From contig CALITO010000013.1 in the NCBI GenBank assembly GCA_938041455.1, positions 1 to 38,600 of the forward strand: a stretch of 38,600 bases of DNA. Direction: 5' to 3'. The first letter of the stretch is position 1; every line of letters begins with the position of its first letter. The notes under the pieces are model-generated. The model did no database searches. It was given only the letters and a program-made list of their open reading frames with translations, and had not been told where the DNA came from. Positions 14,826-23,172 of the stretch are shown here, in pieces. Source of the stretch: an uncultured bacterium (GTDB lineage Bacteria; Armatimonadota; JACIXR01). Made by a program: the position numbers and the translations under genes.

Positions 14826-17800
14826 TTATTTTTCCAATCTCATAAGCCCACTTAATTCCCCCTTCGCCCTATCCAGGTCGTCGCTCAAAAGGAGCAAAGT
14901 CCACCGCTCGGTTGAGGAAATATTTATGGTTATGTGGTCGCTTGTTTGCTTTATGAGTGGGGTGGATATCTTTCTCCATTTCCCGTTTTCTATCTCTCCA
15001 CTTTCTCCTTCAAGCTTCGTCCTGTCTTTCCTTTTAATCTCTATACTCCCTTCTTGCAAGGGAATGATTAGAAGGGAGTGCGATTCCTCAACACCTCTTT
15101 GATCGAGGGAAAGAAGGATGAAGTGCCCATTACCCTTCACTATTTCTTTCCCGTTTAGTCGCACCTTTCCCTGCCCCTCAACCCCGAGCAATCCCTCTTT
15201 GGAAGATAAGTGGAGGAAGCCGGTTGACCTCTCGGCAAGCTCTATTTCTACATTTCTCCATTTAAGGCTCCGAGACTCGCCGTAGTTGACGAGGGTCAAA
15301 GTTATACCGCCCTCAAGGGTGGGAATGGCGAAAGCAAGAAGGTCTTTGCTCTCTGGTTTTATATCCAATTCTTTTATTCCCGCCATGTTCAAGACTCGTT
15401 TGTAAAGCTCGTAAACCTCGCCCTTCATCTCCACTGGCTCAGGCACATAGAAAACTTCTCCCTTGCCAACTATGTTCCTTATGATGCCCTCTTCCTCTTT
15501 ACCTACTACTATGCTCCTCCTTTCCCCTTTCTCCTTAAAGTTCTCGTCTCTATCAATCTCACCACTTATGTAAAGATTTCCTCCCCTTTGGAGAAAATCC
15601 AAAAGCAAGGAAAATGTTCTATGGGAGATGGCATAAGGGGAGGGATATAAGACAAGTGAGGCATCTTTTAGCAGGGGAAGTTTGTCCTCTGTGACGATTT
15701 CAAAATTTACTTTTAACTGAAGAAGAGCTTGAATAGCTCTGCGAAATGCGGAGTGGAATTTTGTTCTTTCCCCTGAACTGTAGCCTGTTTGGGGAACGAG
15801 GAGGAATACTTTTGGCTTCTGATATTTCGGATGGACTGAGCCGAAGAGGAGCGCCATCGCCCGCATCACATAGCCTGCTTGGCGGGGGGCATAATCGGCG
15901 TGGAGGAGCCCGAAGGGGAAGATACCTTCCATAGGGTCTCTCCAGTGCCAGCTATTGAGAAAGGAGGCACCTTGCCCGAAGGTTAAATGGGTGAGAAAGA
16001 GGAACCTACGGTTATACTCCTCTGTGGGCTCGTGTCCATATCCCTCAAAGCCGGGATGGTTTCTCGCTCCACACTCCCCTATGCTTAAAGGTTTCCCCAG
16101 CCATTGCATATCCATTTCCTTTAACTCGAGGGGGAAGACCTTCAAATCGCCGTAATAATGGCGATTTGTGAAGTCCATATCCTGAGAGAGAAGGACTGGG
16201 TCGTGGATTACATCGTCCCAGCCGAAGCCTTGCAGGCATCCTACAGTTATCAGAAGGGAGGGGTCTTTGCTCTTCATCGCCTGATAAAGTCTATCATACC
16301 AATTCTTCTGCCAGCGGAGATAAAACTCATTGGTATCCCTTGCTCGCACATCGTTTAGATCTGAGGATAAAGGACCAATTTTTATTTCCTCAAAACTTTT
16401 TTCCTTCAATTGCTCCCCCCAAGCTTCTTTAAGCGCCGCAAAAGTTCCATATTTCTCCCTGAGATATCTTTGGAATTCCTCTCTATGCGGAGGAGAGTCC
16501 TCCCTCCTCAGGGACGGCTCATTACAGAGGTCTACTATAAACAGCTTGACCGCCTTGTATCTAAGAGCTATCTCTCCCGCAGTTTTCTCCTCTTCTTCAA
16601 GAGCCCCTCTATCAAGGGAGTTCCAGAGATTTGGGGAAGCGAAGAAGACCACATTATGTTTCTGGGCTAAATAGACGAGGGCATCATTTGCCCTCTTTGC
16701 TCTCTCCGTTTCCCTCTGACTGAAAGGCCAAAAAACTCTTGATATATGGAAGCCCCAATCTTCCATAAGTTGAAAGTCTCTTTCCCAGGCGAGGGGAGAG
16801 CAGGCTGTTACGCTATCTATCTGTCCCCACCAACTTTGAGCACCAATTAGAAAATGGGGCTTGTTCCCAAAGTAGATATAGGAATCCTTTATCCTGGGTC
16901 TTTCTCCTCGCATAAGATTTTCCTGCCAGATGACGAAGGCGTTATCCATCTCGTCTATTTTCTCTCCATTTTCCCACAGTTCATACCTTAAATAGCAGAA
17001 ATCCCTTCTTTCCTTTTCTTCTATCGGATAATCTTGGACGAGTTCTTTTATTTCTCCCCTTTTGAGCTCTACTTCTATCTCCTTACTCCAATCTTGTTTC
17101 CCTTTCTCAAAGCCCAACTCGAACCTGACCTTGCACCTTTTATCCACGTTTCCCATATTGGCTATCCAAACCCTCAATTTAGCGCTCTCCCCCGGACGGT
17201 AGCAAGCCCATTCAGTTCCGCCCCCATAGAGATATAACTTATTTATGAGGCTCTCTACAATACGAGGAAGGAAAGGGAGGAGTCCGTCTTTTCCGAAGAT
17301 ATCTTTATTATCCACACCGAAGATAGCCCAGCTCGAGCCCCTAAAGTAGCCATCGTAATTGTGAATAATGCTGGCGAGGTATCCTCTGAAGCGTCCCTGG
17401 GAATCATAAGAGTTGAGCAAGGGGATGAGACGGGCGACATTGGGACCGAATCCATGCCCTGCTCCCTTTCCGATTGGTCCAACTGCAGCGAAGCCCGCGA
17501 AGGGTCCTTTAAGGCTGAAATCTTTAGGTATAATTGTCTGCCCCTCTGCGGATTTTGCTATTTCAGCGTTTTCCAGAGGATGCGAAGGGTCAAAGACACC
17601 TATCTGCTCGGGAGCCGGCCACATAGCATCCTGAAGCCTACCCAAACGAGTGTTTACCACTTCCTGAAAGAGCATTTCTTCACCCCTTGGGTCGAGCATA
17701 ACCCCTATATCCTTCACTGCAAATTCATAGCTCTTCCCTTCCTGAGCTATCTCTACAGATATTCCGAACGAGAGATGGTCTGCGTTCTCCGGGCGGAAAT

Positions 17801-19205
17801 GGTCCCCACTGCCCCCTCTTCCCACTGAGGGATTATCAGGCCAGTATTCAAGGTCACCGACGGAGATATAATATTCTTTCCATTCGGGGGTTAGGCTAAC
17901 CGCTGTGCGCCAACGGGAACCGTCCTTCTCCTGCCATTCAAAGAATAATTTATCCATCCCTTTCCCTCTGGCTTTGAAAGTGGTGATGATATACTTGGCA
18001 GGGAATTGGGAAGGGTCAACGGGAGGAGAGGCGATGGTAGTCCAACCTCGCAATTCCTCAATATTCACTTGAAGGAAATTTTCGCCGCTTTTGTCCTTAA
18101 GAATTTCGTATCCCGCCTTACCCGCGGGGAAACTAAGCCACCATTTTTCCCCAGCCTGAAGGGGAAAAAGGAGATGTTTTTCCCCTTTTGGTATCGGTAT
18201 GTCACTTTTCTCATACCATCTTCCCTCCGCGAAGAAAAGGGGTGTATCAAAAGCATATCCACCAATCGTTATCATACTACCTCCACCGTTGAGAAATTGC
18301 CTTATCGCCTGGGTTGCGGAGGCAGGGAAATAAGGACCATAGGGGAGAATGAGAAGGTCGAAGTTTGTAGGAGAAAGGATGAAGGGATTAGTGAGTTCCA
18401 CTCGCCCGAGAAGATAGGGCTTATAGCCTGCTTCCCGAAGAGTATCACACATATCCTCTATTGAAGGAGTCCCTTTGGTTTTGGGAAAACTCTCTTCAAA
18501 GAAAATCGCTATATCTTTGCCTTTTTCCCTTCCTTGTTTCATTTTCTCTATGAACTCCTTTCCCTCCTCTTTGCCTTTTTCAAGTTTTACCAAAAGTTCC
18601 TCATCATATAGGGAAGGAGCATAAGGGGTAGGTTCATCGCCGAATTGGAGTTGGACATCGTCAAACCATACAGTGCCGTGGCCGTTTATGAGGAGGATGA
18701 CCCTCATCCGGGTTGTTCCAGGGGGGACGATGGCATTAGTTTCAATGCGTTTCCAATCGTTGTCGCCCCTCAGCTTCTCTTCGCTGTCTTGAAAAGCAAT
18801 CCTCCTATCACCTTGAAAGAAATTTAGAGAACAATAGGCGCCGGCTCCTCCCCGCACATCCTTCGTCTTTACATAAACGCTCAAGGTAAGATGTTGATTG
18901 CGTGGGGATAGGGGGAACTCTTGGTAGACGGAATACCAACCAAGAGGGGCATCGGGAGATATTGAGATGCGTAGTGATGCCCTACCTGAGTGGGAAACGC
19001 TCCAGTCGGTTAACGCTTCGCCCTCCATAGGTAGGTTAAAATACCATTTGAGGGGAGGAACTCCTTCTCTTAAAGGAAATTCGAAACTGGAATTGGGGAG
19101 GAGATTTTCAGCATAGAGAGAAATCCAGATCGAAGGAAAACATATAACGAGCACTATCACTCGCCATATCATATCCCTCTTCAAGAAGCCGTTCTCTGAT
19201 TTCAA
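14826..19205 (-). CDS. Large secreted GH-A clan glycosidase, multi-domain
   Basis: It is 1459 aa from a TTG overlapping the upstream stop (TTGA); an ATG 11 codons later (19172) starts a cleaner signal peptide, so the start is uncertain. Order seen: signal peptide; N-terminal galactose-binding-like domain (LLPNSSFEFPLREG, to ~190); a flavodoxin-like/GATase-like domain (~235-330, LREAGYKPYLLG, LLILPYGPYFP, GGGSMITIGGYAFD); a second carbohydrate-binding-like domain (~345-510); a Cys-poor linker with Ig-like sequence (~640-750); a TIM barrel (~760-1110) with probable acid/base Glu in DLCNEPSLR near 895 and nucleophile Glu in SIGECGARN near 1043; a second GATase-like domain (PKVFLLVPQTGYS, GGNLYISGE), as in GH42; and a C-terminal beta-domain. 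It is most like GH42 or GH5-type beta-galactosidase/mannanase families; the substrate is unknown. Confidence 0.8.
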   Translation of the reverse strand: MKSENGFLKRDMIWRVIVLVICFPSIWISLYAENLLPNSSFEFPLREGVPPLKWYFNLPMEGEALTDWSVSHSGRASLRISISPDAPLGWYSVYQEFPLSPRNQHLTLSVYVKTKDVRGGAGAYCSLNFFQGDRRIAFQDSEEKLRGDNDWKRIETNAIVPPGTTRMRVILLINGHGTVWFDDVQLQFGDEPTPYAPSLYDEELLVKLEKGKEEGKEFIEKMKQGREKGKDIAIFFEESFPKTKGTPSIEDMCDTLREAGYKPYLLGRVELTNPFILSPTNFDLLILPYGPYFPASATQAIRQFLNGGGSMITIGGYAFDTPLFFAEGRWYEKSDIPIPKGEKHLLFPLQAGEKWWLSFPAGKAGYEILKDKSGENFLQVNIEELRGWTTIASPPVDPSQFPAKYIITTFKARGKGMDKLFFEWQEKDGSRWRTAVSLTPEWKEYYISVGDLEYWPDNPSVGRGGSGDHFRPENADHLSFGISVEIAQEGKSYEFAVKDIGVMLDPRGEEMLFQEVVNTRLGRLQDAMWPAPEQIGVFDPSHPLENAEIAKSAEGQTIIPKDFSLKGPFAGFAAVGPIGKGAGHGFGPNVARLIPLLNSYDSQGRFRGYLASIIHNYDGYFRGSSWAIFGVDNKDIFGKDGLLPFLPRIVESLINKLYLYGGGTEWACYRPGESAKLRVWIANMGNVDKRCKVRFELGFEKGKQDWSKEIEVELKRGEIKELVQDYPIEEKERRDFCYLRYELWENGEKIDEMDNAFVIWQENLMRGERPRIKDSYIYFGNKPHFLIGAQSWWGQIDSVTACSPLAWERDFQLMEDWGFHISRVFWPFSQRETERAKRANDALVYLAQKHNVVFFASPNLWNSLDRGALEEEEKTAGEIALRYKAVKLFIVDLCNEPSLRREDSPPHREEFQRYLREKYGTFAALKEAWGEQLKEKSFEEIKIGPLSSDLNDVRARDTNEFYLRWQKNWYDRLYQAMKSKDPSLLITVGCLQGFGWDDVIHDPVLLSQDMDFTNRHYYGDLKVFPLELKEMDMQWLGKPLSIGECGARNHPGFEGYGHEPTEEYNRRFLFLTHLTFGQGASFLNSWHWRDPMEGIFPFGLLHADYAPRQAGYVMRAMALLFGSVHPKYQKPKVFLLVPQTGYSSGERTKFHSAFRRAIQALLQLKVNFEIVTEDKLPLLKDASLVLYPSPYAISHRTFSLLLDFLQRGGNLYISGEIDRDENFKEKGERRSIVVGKEEEGIIRNIVGKGEVFYVPEPVEMKGEVYELYKRVLNMAGIKELDIKPESKDLLAFAIPTLEGGITLTLVNYGESRSLKWRNVEIELAERSTGFLHLSSKEGLLGVEGQGKVRLNGKEIVKGNGHFILLSLDQRGVEESHSLLIIPLQEGSIEIKRKDRTKLEGESGEIENGKWRKISTPLIKQTSDHITINISSTERWTLLLLSDDLDRAKGELSGLMRLEK

Positions 19206-19432
19206 CCGCTTTGTGTTATGAGAAGCAAAAGGGCTTTATAGAGTCCGTAGCCGAAGAAAAGAAGCCCAAAAGCCATCAGGATAACGGGTAGGACGATACT
19301 GGGAGCAGTGACCCGGCTACGGGGAGACACATAGACCTGCACTCGTAATATCAATATTAAGACCCAGATCACTAGGCCTAATGATAAAATTGTAAAACCC
19401 TGAGCTGCGAGAATGAAGCCTTCCAATTCCAA
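19202..19432 (-). CDS. Small two-helix membrane protein
   Basis: It is 76 aa from a TTG at 19432, with AAAGGGGG about 9 nt upstream. Two hydrophobic helices, about 8-28 (FTILSLGLVIWVLILIL) and 46-72 (PSIVLPVILMAFGLLFFGYG), are separated by a polar, Arg-containing loop. No family recognised. Its stop overlaps the start of the 1459-aa glycosidase by 4 nt (TTGA), so it is the first gene of that operon and may help translate or export it. It is clearly a coding frame by hydrophobicity and coupling, but the role is unknown. Confidence 0.7.
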   Translation of the reverse strand: MELEGFILAAQGFTILSLGLVIWVLILILRVQVYVSPRSRVTAPSIVLPVILMAFGLLFFGYGLYKALLLLITQSG

Positions 19433-19584
19433 TAGGGTTACCCCCTTTCTTCAACGTTTACAAGTTCTCTTAAGAATTTTGCTACTCCTTGCCAAAATTA
19501 GCAAGGGGAAATCTCTATTTTATAGCATACTTCATCAGAAGACACCACTGGCGATAAAAGCGGGGGAGTAAAAACCGCTTCTCT

Positions 19585-19604
19585 TATACATCGCTATACA
19601 TCGC
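19585..19604. repeat. Tandem 10-bp repeat upstream of sugar transporter
   Basis: TATACATCGC occurs twice head to tail, 17 nt upstream of the -35 of the sugar ABC operon. One-turn spacing (10 bp) places both copies on the same DNA face, as expected of an activator or dimeric regulator site. A nearby pair AAGCGG (19558-19563)/CCGCTT (19575-19580) may be a second site. No binding protein is known. Confidence 0.45.
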
Positions 19605-19621
19605 CTCTGAGGAAGGAATAA

Positions 19622-19649
19622 TTGACAAATGTGGAAGGTCCTCTAAAAT
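19622..19649 (+). promoter_or_regulatory. Sugar ABC transporter promoter
   Basis: Perfect -35 TTGACA (19622-19627), 16-nt spacer, -10 TAAAAT (19644-19649). SD AAGGAGG precedes the substrate-binding-protein ATG. The rest of the 244-nt gap (19433-19676) also holds a CCTTGC/GCAAGG inverted repeat at 19487-19506 without a T tract. Confidence 0.75.
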
Positions 19650-19676
19650 AAATAAGCAAAAAGGAGGGAAAAAAGT

Positions 19677-20651
19677 ATGCGTCGTGGCTTAGCTATATTT
19701 ATAGGCTTATTGATAGTTATCGCTCTTATCGGGGTAGGGATTTGGTATTCCCAGCGGGGAAAGAAACAGAGGATTCTCATCGGGGTAAGCCTGCTCACGA
19801 AACAACATGTTTTCTATAGGGATTTGGAGCAAGGGATGAGGGAGGAAGCGGAGAAAAGGGGAGTTGAGCTTGCCATAGAGTCGGCGGAGTTTGACAATGC
19901 CCAGCAGACAACCCAGGTAGAGAACTTCATAACTATGGGAGTAGATGCGATAATTGTCTGCCCTGCAGATTCCGAGGGAATAGTTCAAGCGATTAAATCG
20001 GCTAATCAGAAAGGGGTGCCCGTATTCACCGCTGATATAGCTTCTAAAGGAGGAGATGTTATCTGCCATGTTGCTTCAAATAATGTGCAGGGAGGAAGGC
20101 TTGCTGGTGAATATTTAGCCAAACTCCTCAATGGTAAGGGAAACATAGTGATAATAGACCATCCAGTCGTCACATCCGTTCAAGAGAGGGTAAAGGGATT
20201 CTTAGAGGCGATTAATAAATACCCAGGCATTAAGTTGATCGCCCGCCAATCGGGGGAGGGGCAAAAAGACAAGGCAATGGCAGTGATGGAGAACCTCCTT
20301 CAAGCATATCCCAATATAGATGCGGTCTTTGGGATAAACGACGATTCCGCTTTAGGCGCTCTCTCTGCCATAAAGGGGAGCAAAGTTCCTAATAAGGATA
20401 AGATAATCATAATTGGCTATGATGCCACTCCTGAAGCTTGCAAAGCTATCCTTGATGATACAAATCTCAAAGCGGATGTCATCCAGTATCCAAAGAAAAT
20501 AGGGCAGAAGGTGATAGAGGTAGCTGCTCAATATCTTGAGGCGAAGAAACGGGGGGAAACGGTGGATATACCGAAGGTAATCTACATAGATGTAGATATA
20601 GTGGATAAATCTAAACCGGCTCTTCTCAAGTCCTTAGCAGAAAGAGGTTAA
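19677..20651 (+). CDS. Sugar ABC transporter substrate-binding protein (RbsB-like)
   Basis: Periplasmic-binding-protein type 1 (Peripla_BP_4) sugar receptor, 324 aa. N-terminal hydrophobic segment 4-25 without a lipobox cysteine, so it is either a signal anchor or a cleaved signal. Features: ILIGVSLLTKQHVFYRDLEQGMREEAEK, VDAIIVCPADSEGIVQAI, GVPVFTADIASKG, NNVQGGRLAGEYLAKLL, AVFGINDDSALGAL. The family covers ribose, xylose, galactose, allose and inositol, and the sugar cannot be named from sequence. It is the first gene of an operon with its ATPase 4 nt downstream and then the permease. Confidence 0.93.
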   Translation: MRRGLAIFIGLLIVIALIGVGIWYSQRGKKQRILIGVSLLTKQHVFYRDLEQGMREEAEKRGVELAIESAEFDNAQQTTQVENFITMGVDAIIVCPADSEGIVQAIKSANQKGVPVFTADIASKGGDVICHVASNNVQGGRLAGEYLAKLLNGKGNIVIIDHPVVTSVQERVKGFLEAINKYPGIKLIARQSGEGQKDKAMAVMENLLQAYPNIDAVFGINDDSALGALSAIKGSKVPNKDKIIIIGYDATPEACKAILDDTNLKADVIQYPKKIGQKVIEVAAQYLEAKKRGETVDIPKVIYIDVDIVDKSKPALLKSLAERG

Positions 20652-20655
20652 AGGT

Positions 20656-22149
20656 ATGCCTATTCTACAGATGATTGGGATAACGAAGCAATTTCCCGGG
20701 GTTTTAGCCCTGGATAATGTAGATTTTGAGGTGGAGAGAGGGGAGATACACGCTCTCGTAGGCGAGAATGGCGCTGGGAAGTCCACCCTTCTGAAAATCC
20801 TCGCCGGCGCCCTCGCGATGGATAAGGGGAGAATTCTTCTCGATGGTAAACCCCTCCACTTCTCTTCTCCCCTTGATGCGATAAATATGGGCATAGCGGT
20901 AATATACCAGGAGTTCAACCTCGTTCCTTACCTTTCAGCTGGGGAGAATATTTTCTTAGGAAGGGAGCCGAGGAAGTTCAATGGCTTCGTCGATTTCAAA
21001 ACACTTCATACAAAAGCACAAGCCATCCTTGACAGGATAGGTGCTAATTTTAGCTCACGAGAAATAGTATCCCGTCTCTCAGTAGCCCAGCAGCAGATGA
21101 CGGAGATAGCGAAGGCCCTATCGCAAAATGCTCAAATAATAGCTATGGATGAGCCTACATCTGCCCTGACGGAAAGGGAAGTAGAACATCTTTTTGAGAT
21201 AATCAGGGGTCTAAAGGAGGAAGGAGTGGCAATAATTTTTGTTTCTCATCGTTTAGAAGAGGTTTTCCAAATAGCGGAGAGAATCACCGTTCTGCGAGAT
21301 GGCAAATATGTGGGGACGAAGAGAATAGAGGAAACGAACAGGGACGAGGTAATAACTATGATGGTAGGGAGGGAAATAAAGGAGAAAATTCCCAAACGCC
21401 CAGCTCCTATAGGGGAGGAAATCCTCCGAGTGGAAGGTTTAACCCGGAAGGGAGTTTTCAGCGATATATCGTTTTCTCTTCATAGGGGGGAAGTGCTGGG
21501 ATTGGCAGGTTTGGTTGGTTCGGGGAGGACGGAAATAGCAAGAGCTATATTTGGCGCCGACCCCCTTGATGGGGGAAAGATTTACCTTGAAGGAAAAGAG
21601 GTTCGCATCCGCAGCCCCCAGGATGCAATTAGGCTGGGCATAGGACTTCTCACGGAGGATAGGAAACGCTATGGTTTGGTCCTCCCGCTGACCATACGGG
21701 AGAACACCTCCCTTGCAAATTTAATGGAAGTAGCAACCCGGGGGTTCATCAATTTCCCTAAAGAAAGAGCGGTAGCTAAAAGATTTGTGGAGGAGTTGGC
21801 GATAAAAACACCCTCTATAGAACAAATAGCCCGTAACTTATCGGGGGGAACCCAGCAGAAACTTGTCCTCGCTAAGTGGCTATTCACTAAGAGCAAGGTC
21901 TTGATCTTTGATGAACCTACAAGGGGTATAGATGTGGGAGCTAAAGTGGAGATATATGAACTTATGAACCAGTTGGCGGAAAGGGGGGTAGGGATAATAA
22001 TGATTTCCTCCGAGCTTCCCGAGGTGCTGGGTATGAGCGACCGCATCCTTGTCATCCACGAAGGGAAGATAGCCGGCGAACTAACAAGAGAAGAAGCCAC
22101 CCAGGAGAAGATAATGCATCTTGCTACTGGTGGAAGCCTTGCCATCTGA
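20656..22149 (+). CDS. Sugar ABC transporter ATP-binding protein (RbsA-like)
   Basis: Double-NBD ATPase of the carbohydrate uptake 2 (CUT2) class, 497 aa. NBD1: Walker A GENGAGKST (~36-44), signature SVAQQQMTE, Walker B MDEPTSAL. NBD2: degenerate Walker A GLVGSGRTE, signature LSGGTQQK, Walker B FDEPTRGIDVGAK. The degenerate second P-loop is normal for RbsA/MglA. It follows the binding-protein gene by 4 nt and overlaps the permease by ~29 nt if the latter starts at 22121. Assignment to class is sure, substrate is not. Confidence 0.95.
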   Translation: MPILQMIGITKQFPGVLALDNVDFEVERGEIHALVGENGAGKSTLLKILAGALAMDKGRILLDGKPLHFSSPLDAINMGIAVIYQEFNLVPYLSAGENIFLGREPRKFNGFVDFKTLHTKAQAILDRIGANFSSREIVSRLSVAQQQMTEIAKALSQNAQIIAMDEPTSALTEREVEHLFEIIRGLKEEGVAIIFVSHRLEEVFQIAERITVLRDGKYVGTKRIEETNRDEVITMMVGREIKEKIPKRPAPIGEEILRVEGLTRKGVFSDISFSLHRGEVLGLAGLVGSGRTEIARAIFGADPLDGGKIYLEGKEVRIRSPQDAIRLGIGLLTEDRKRYGLVLPLTIRENTSLANLMEVATRGFINFPKERAVAKRFVEELAIKTPSIEQIARNLSGGTQQKLVLAKWLFTKSKVLIFDEPTRGIDVGAKVEIYELMNQLAERGVGIIMISSELPEVLGMSDRILVIHEGKIAGELTREEATQEKIMHLATGGSLAI

Positions 22150-23158
22150 TAAAAAATCCCCCGAGCTTGCCCTTCCCCTTCCCTTTATCGACTTGCTTCT
22201 CCGCTACGGTATCCCCTTTTTCATTCTCCTCCTCTCCCTTTACTTCGCTATAGCCGCTCCCAACTTCCTCACCACAGATAATTTTCTAAATGTTCTCAGG
22301 CAAATCTCCATCAACACTATAGTTGCTTTGGGAATGACCTTCGTCATAATCACCGCTGGAATAGACCTCTCTGTAGGTTCGATAGTCGCTTTATCCGCGG
22401 TAATTTGCACTGGGGTTATGATGAATGGCATAACCCTTTTTGGTCATACCATTCTCTCGCATCCGTCCACCGGTTTAGGTCTTCCCTTGGGCATCTGGAG
22501 TGGTTTACTCGTTGGAGCATTTCTCGGTTTATGCAACGGGTTTTTCATAACTCGATTTAATATACCCCCCTTCGTTGCCACTCTTGCTATGATGACAATC
22601 GCGAGAGGATTGGCTTTCATCTATACTGGTGGTTTCCCCATTGCGAACTTACCAGACTCTTTCGTCTACATTGGGACCGGTTATATAGGTCCATTCCCCC
22701 TGCCCGTAATCATAATGCTCCTTCTTGCCCTCTTAATGCACTACATTCTCACCCGCACAACCTTGGGACGCTATGTCTTTGCCATCGGGGGTAATGAGGA
22801 GGCGGCGCGATTATCTGGCATAAATATAAGCCGTGTCAAGTTGATAGTTTACACTCTAAGCGGATTCCTCGCCGCCCTTGCGGGGATAATCCTCGCCGCT
22901 CGCCTCGGCTCAGGTGACCCTAAGACGGGGCAAATGTATGAGCTCAACGCTATAGCGGCTGTCGTCTTAGGTGGAACGAGTCTCGCAGGTGGAAGGGGAA
23001 ACATTATGGGAACATTCCTTGGAGCGCTCTTGATAGGAATTATAGATAATGGGCTGGTTCTTATGAGGGTTTCTACTTTCTACCAATGGGTTGTGAAGGG
23101 GGTGATAATCCTCGCCGCTGTCCTCTTGGATAGACTGAAGGAAATAAGGAGAGTTTAA
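22121..23158 (+). CDS. Sugar ABC transporter permease (RbsC-like)
   Basis: Inner-membrane permease (BPD_transp_2), 345 aa from the TTG at 22121; GTG at 22130 or TTG at 22139 are equally possible starts, since none has a clear SD. Family segments: NTIVALGMTFVIITAGIDLSVG, GLCNGFFITRFNIPPFVATL, TLGRYVFAIGGNEEAARLSG, YELNAIAAVVLGGTSLAGG. About nine hydrophobic helices. It completes a single-permease CUT2 importer, with the ATPase and binding protein upstream. It ends 14 nt before the DNA ligase gene. Confidence 0.93.
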   Translation: MLLVEALPSDKKSPELALPLPFIDLLLRYGIPFFILLLSLYFAIAAPNFLTTDNFLNVLRQISINTIVALGMTFVIITAGIDLSVGSIVALSAVICTGVMMNGITLFGHTILSHPSTGLGLPLGIWSGLLVGAFLGLCNGFFITRFNIPPFVATLAMMTIARGLAFIYTGGFPIANLPDSFVYIGTGYIGPFPLPVIIMLLLALLMHYILTRTTLGRYVFAIGGNEEAARLSGINISRVKLIVYTLSGFLAALAGIILAARLGSGDPKTGQMYELNAIAAVVLGGTSLAGGRGNIMGTFLGALLIGIIDNGLVLMRVSTFYQWVVKGVIILAAVLLDRLKEIRRV

Positions 23159-23172
23159 GGATATAAATCTAA

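Noticed and set aside
19487-19506. CCTTGC/GCAAGG hairpin as a terminator
   Set aside because: Six-bp arms, an 8-nt loop and no T tract on either strand; it is also in front of both genes, not after one.
21669-22145. Minus-strand ORF of ~158 aa inside the RbsA-like gene
   Set aside because: Antisense of conserved NBD2; composition is that of a shadow frame.
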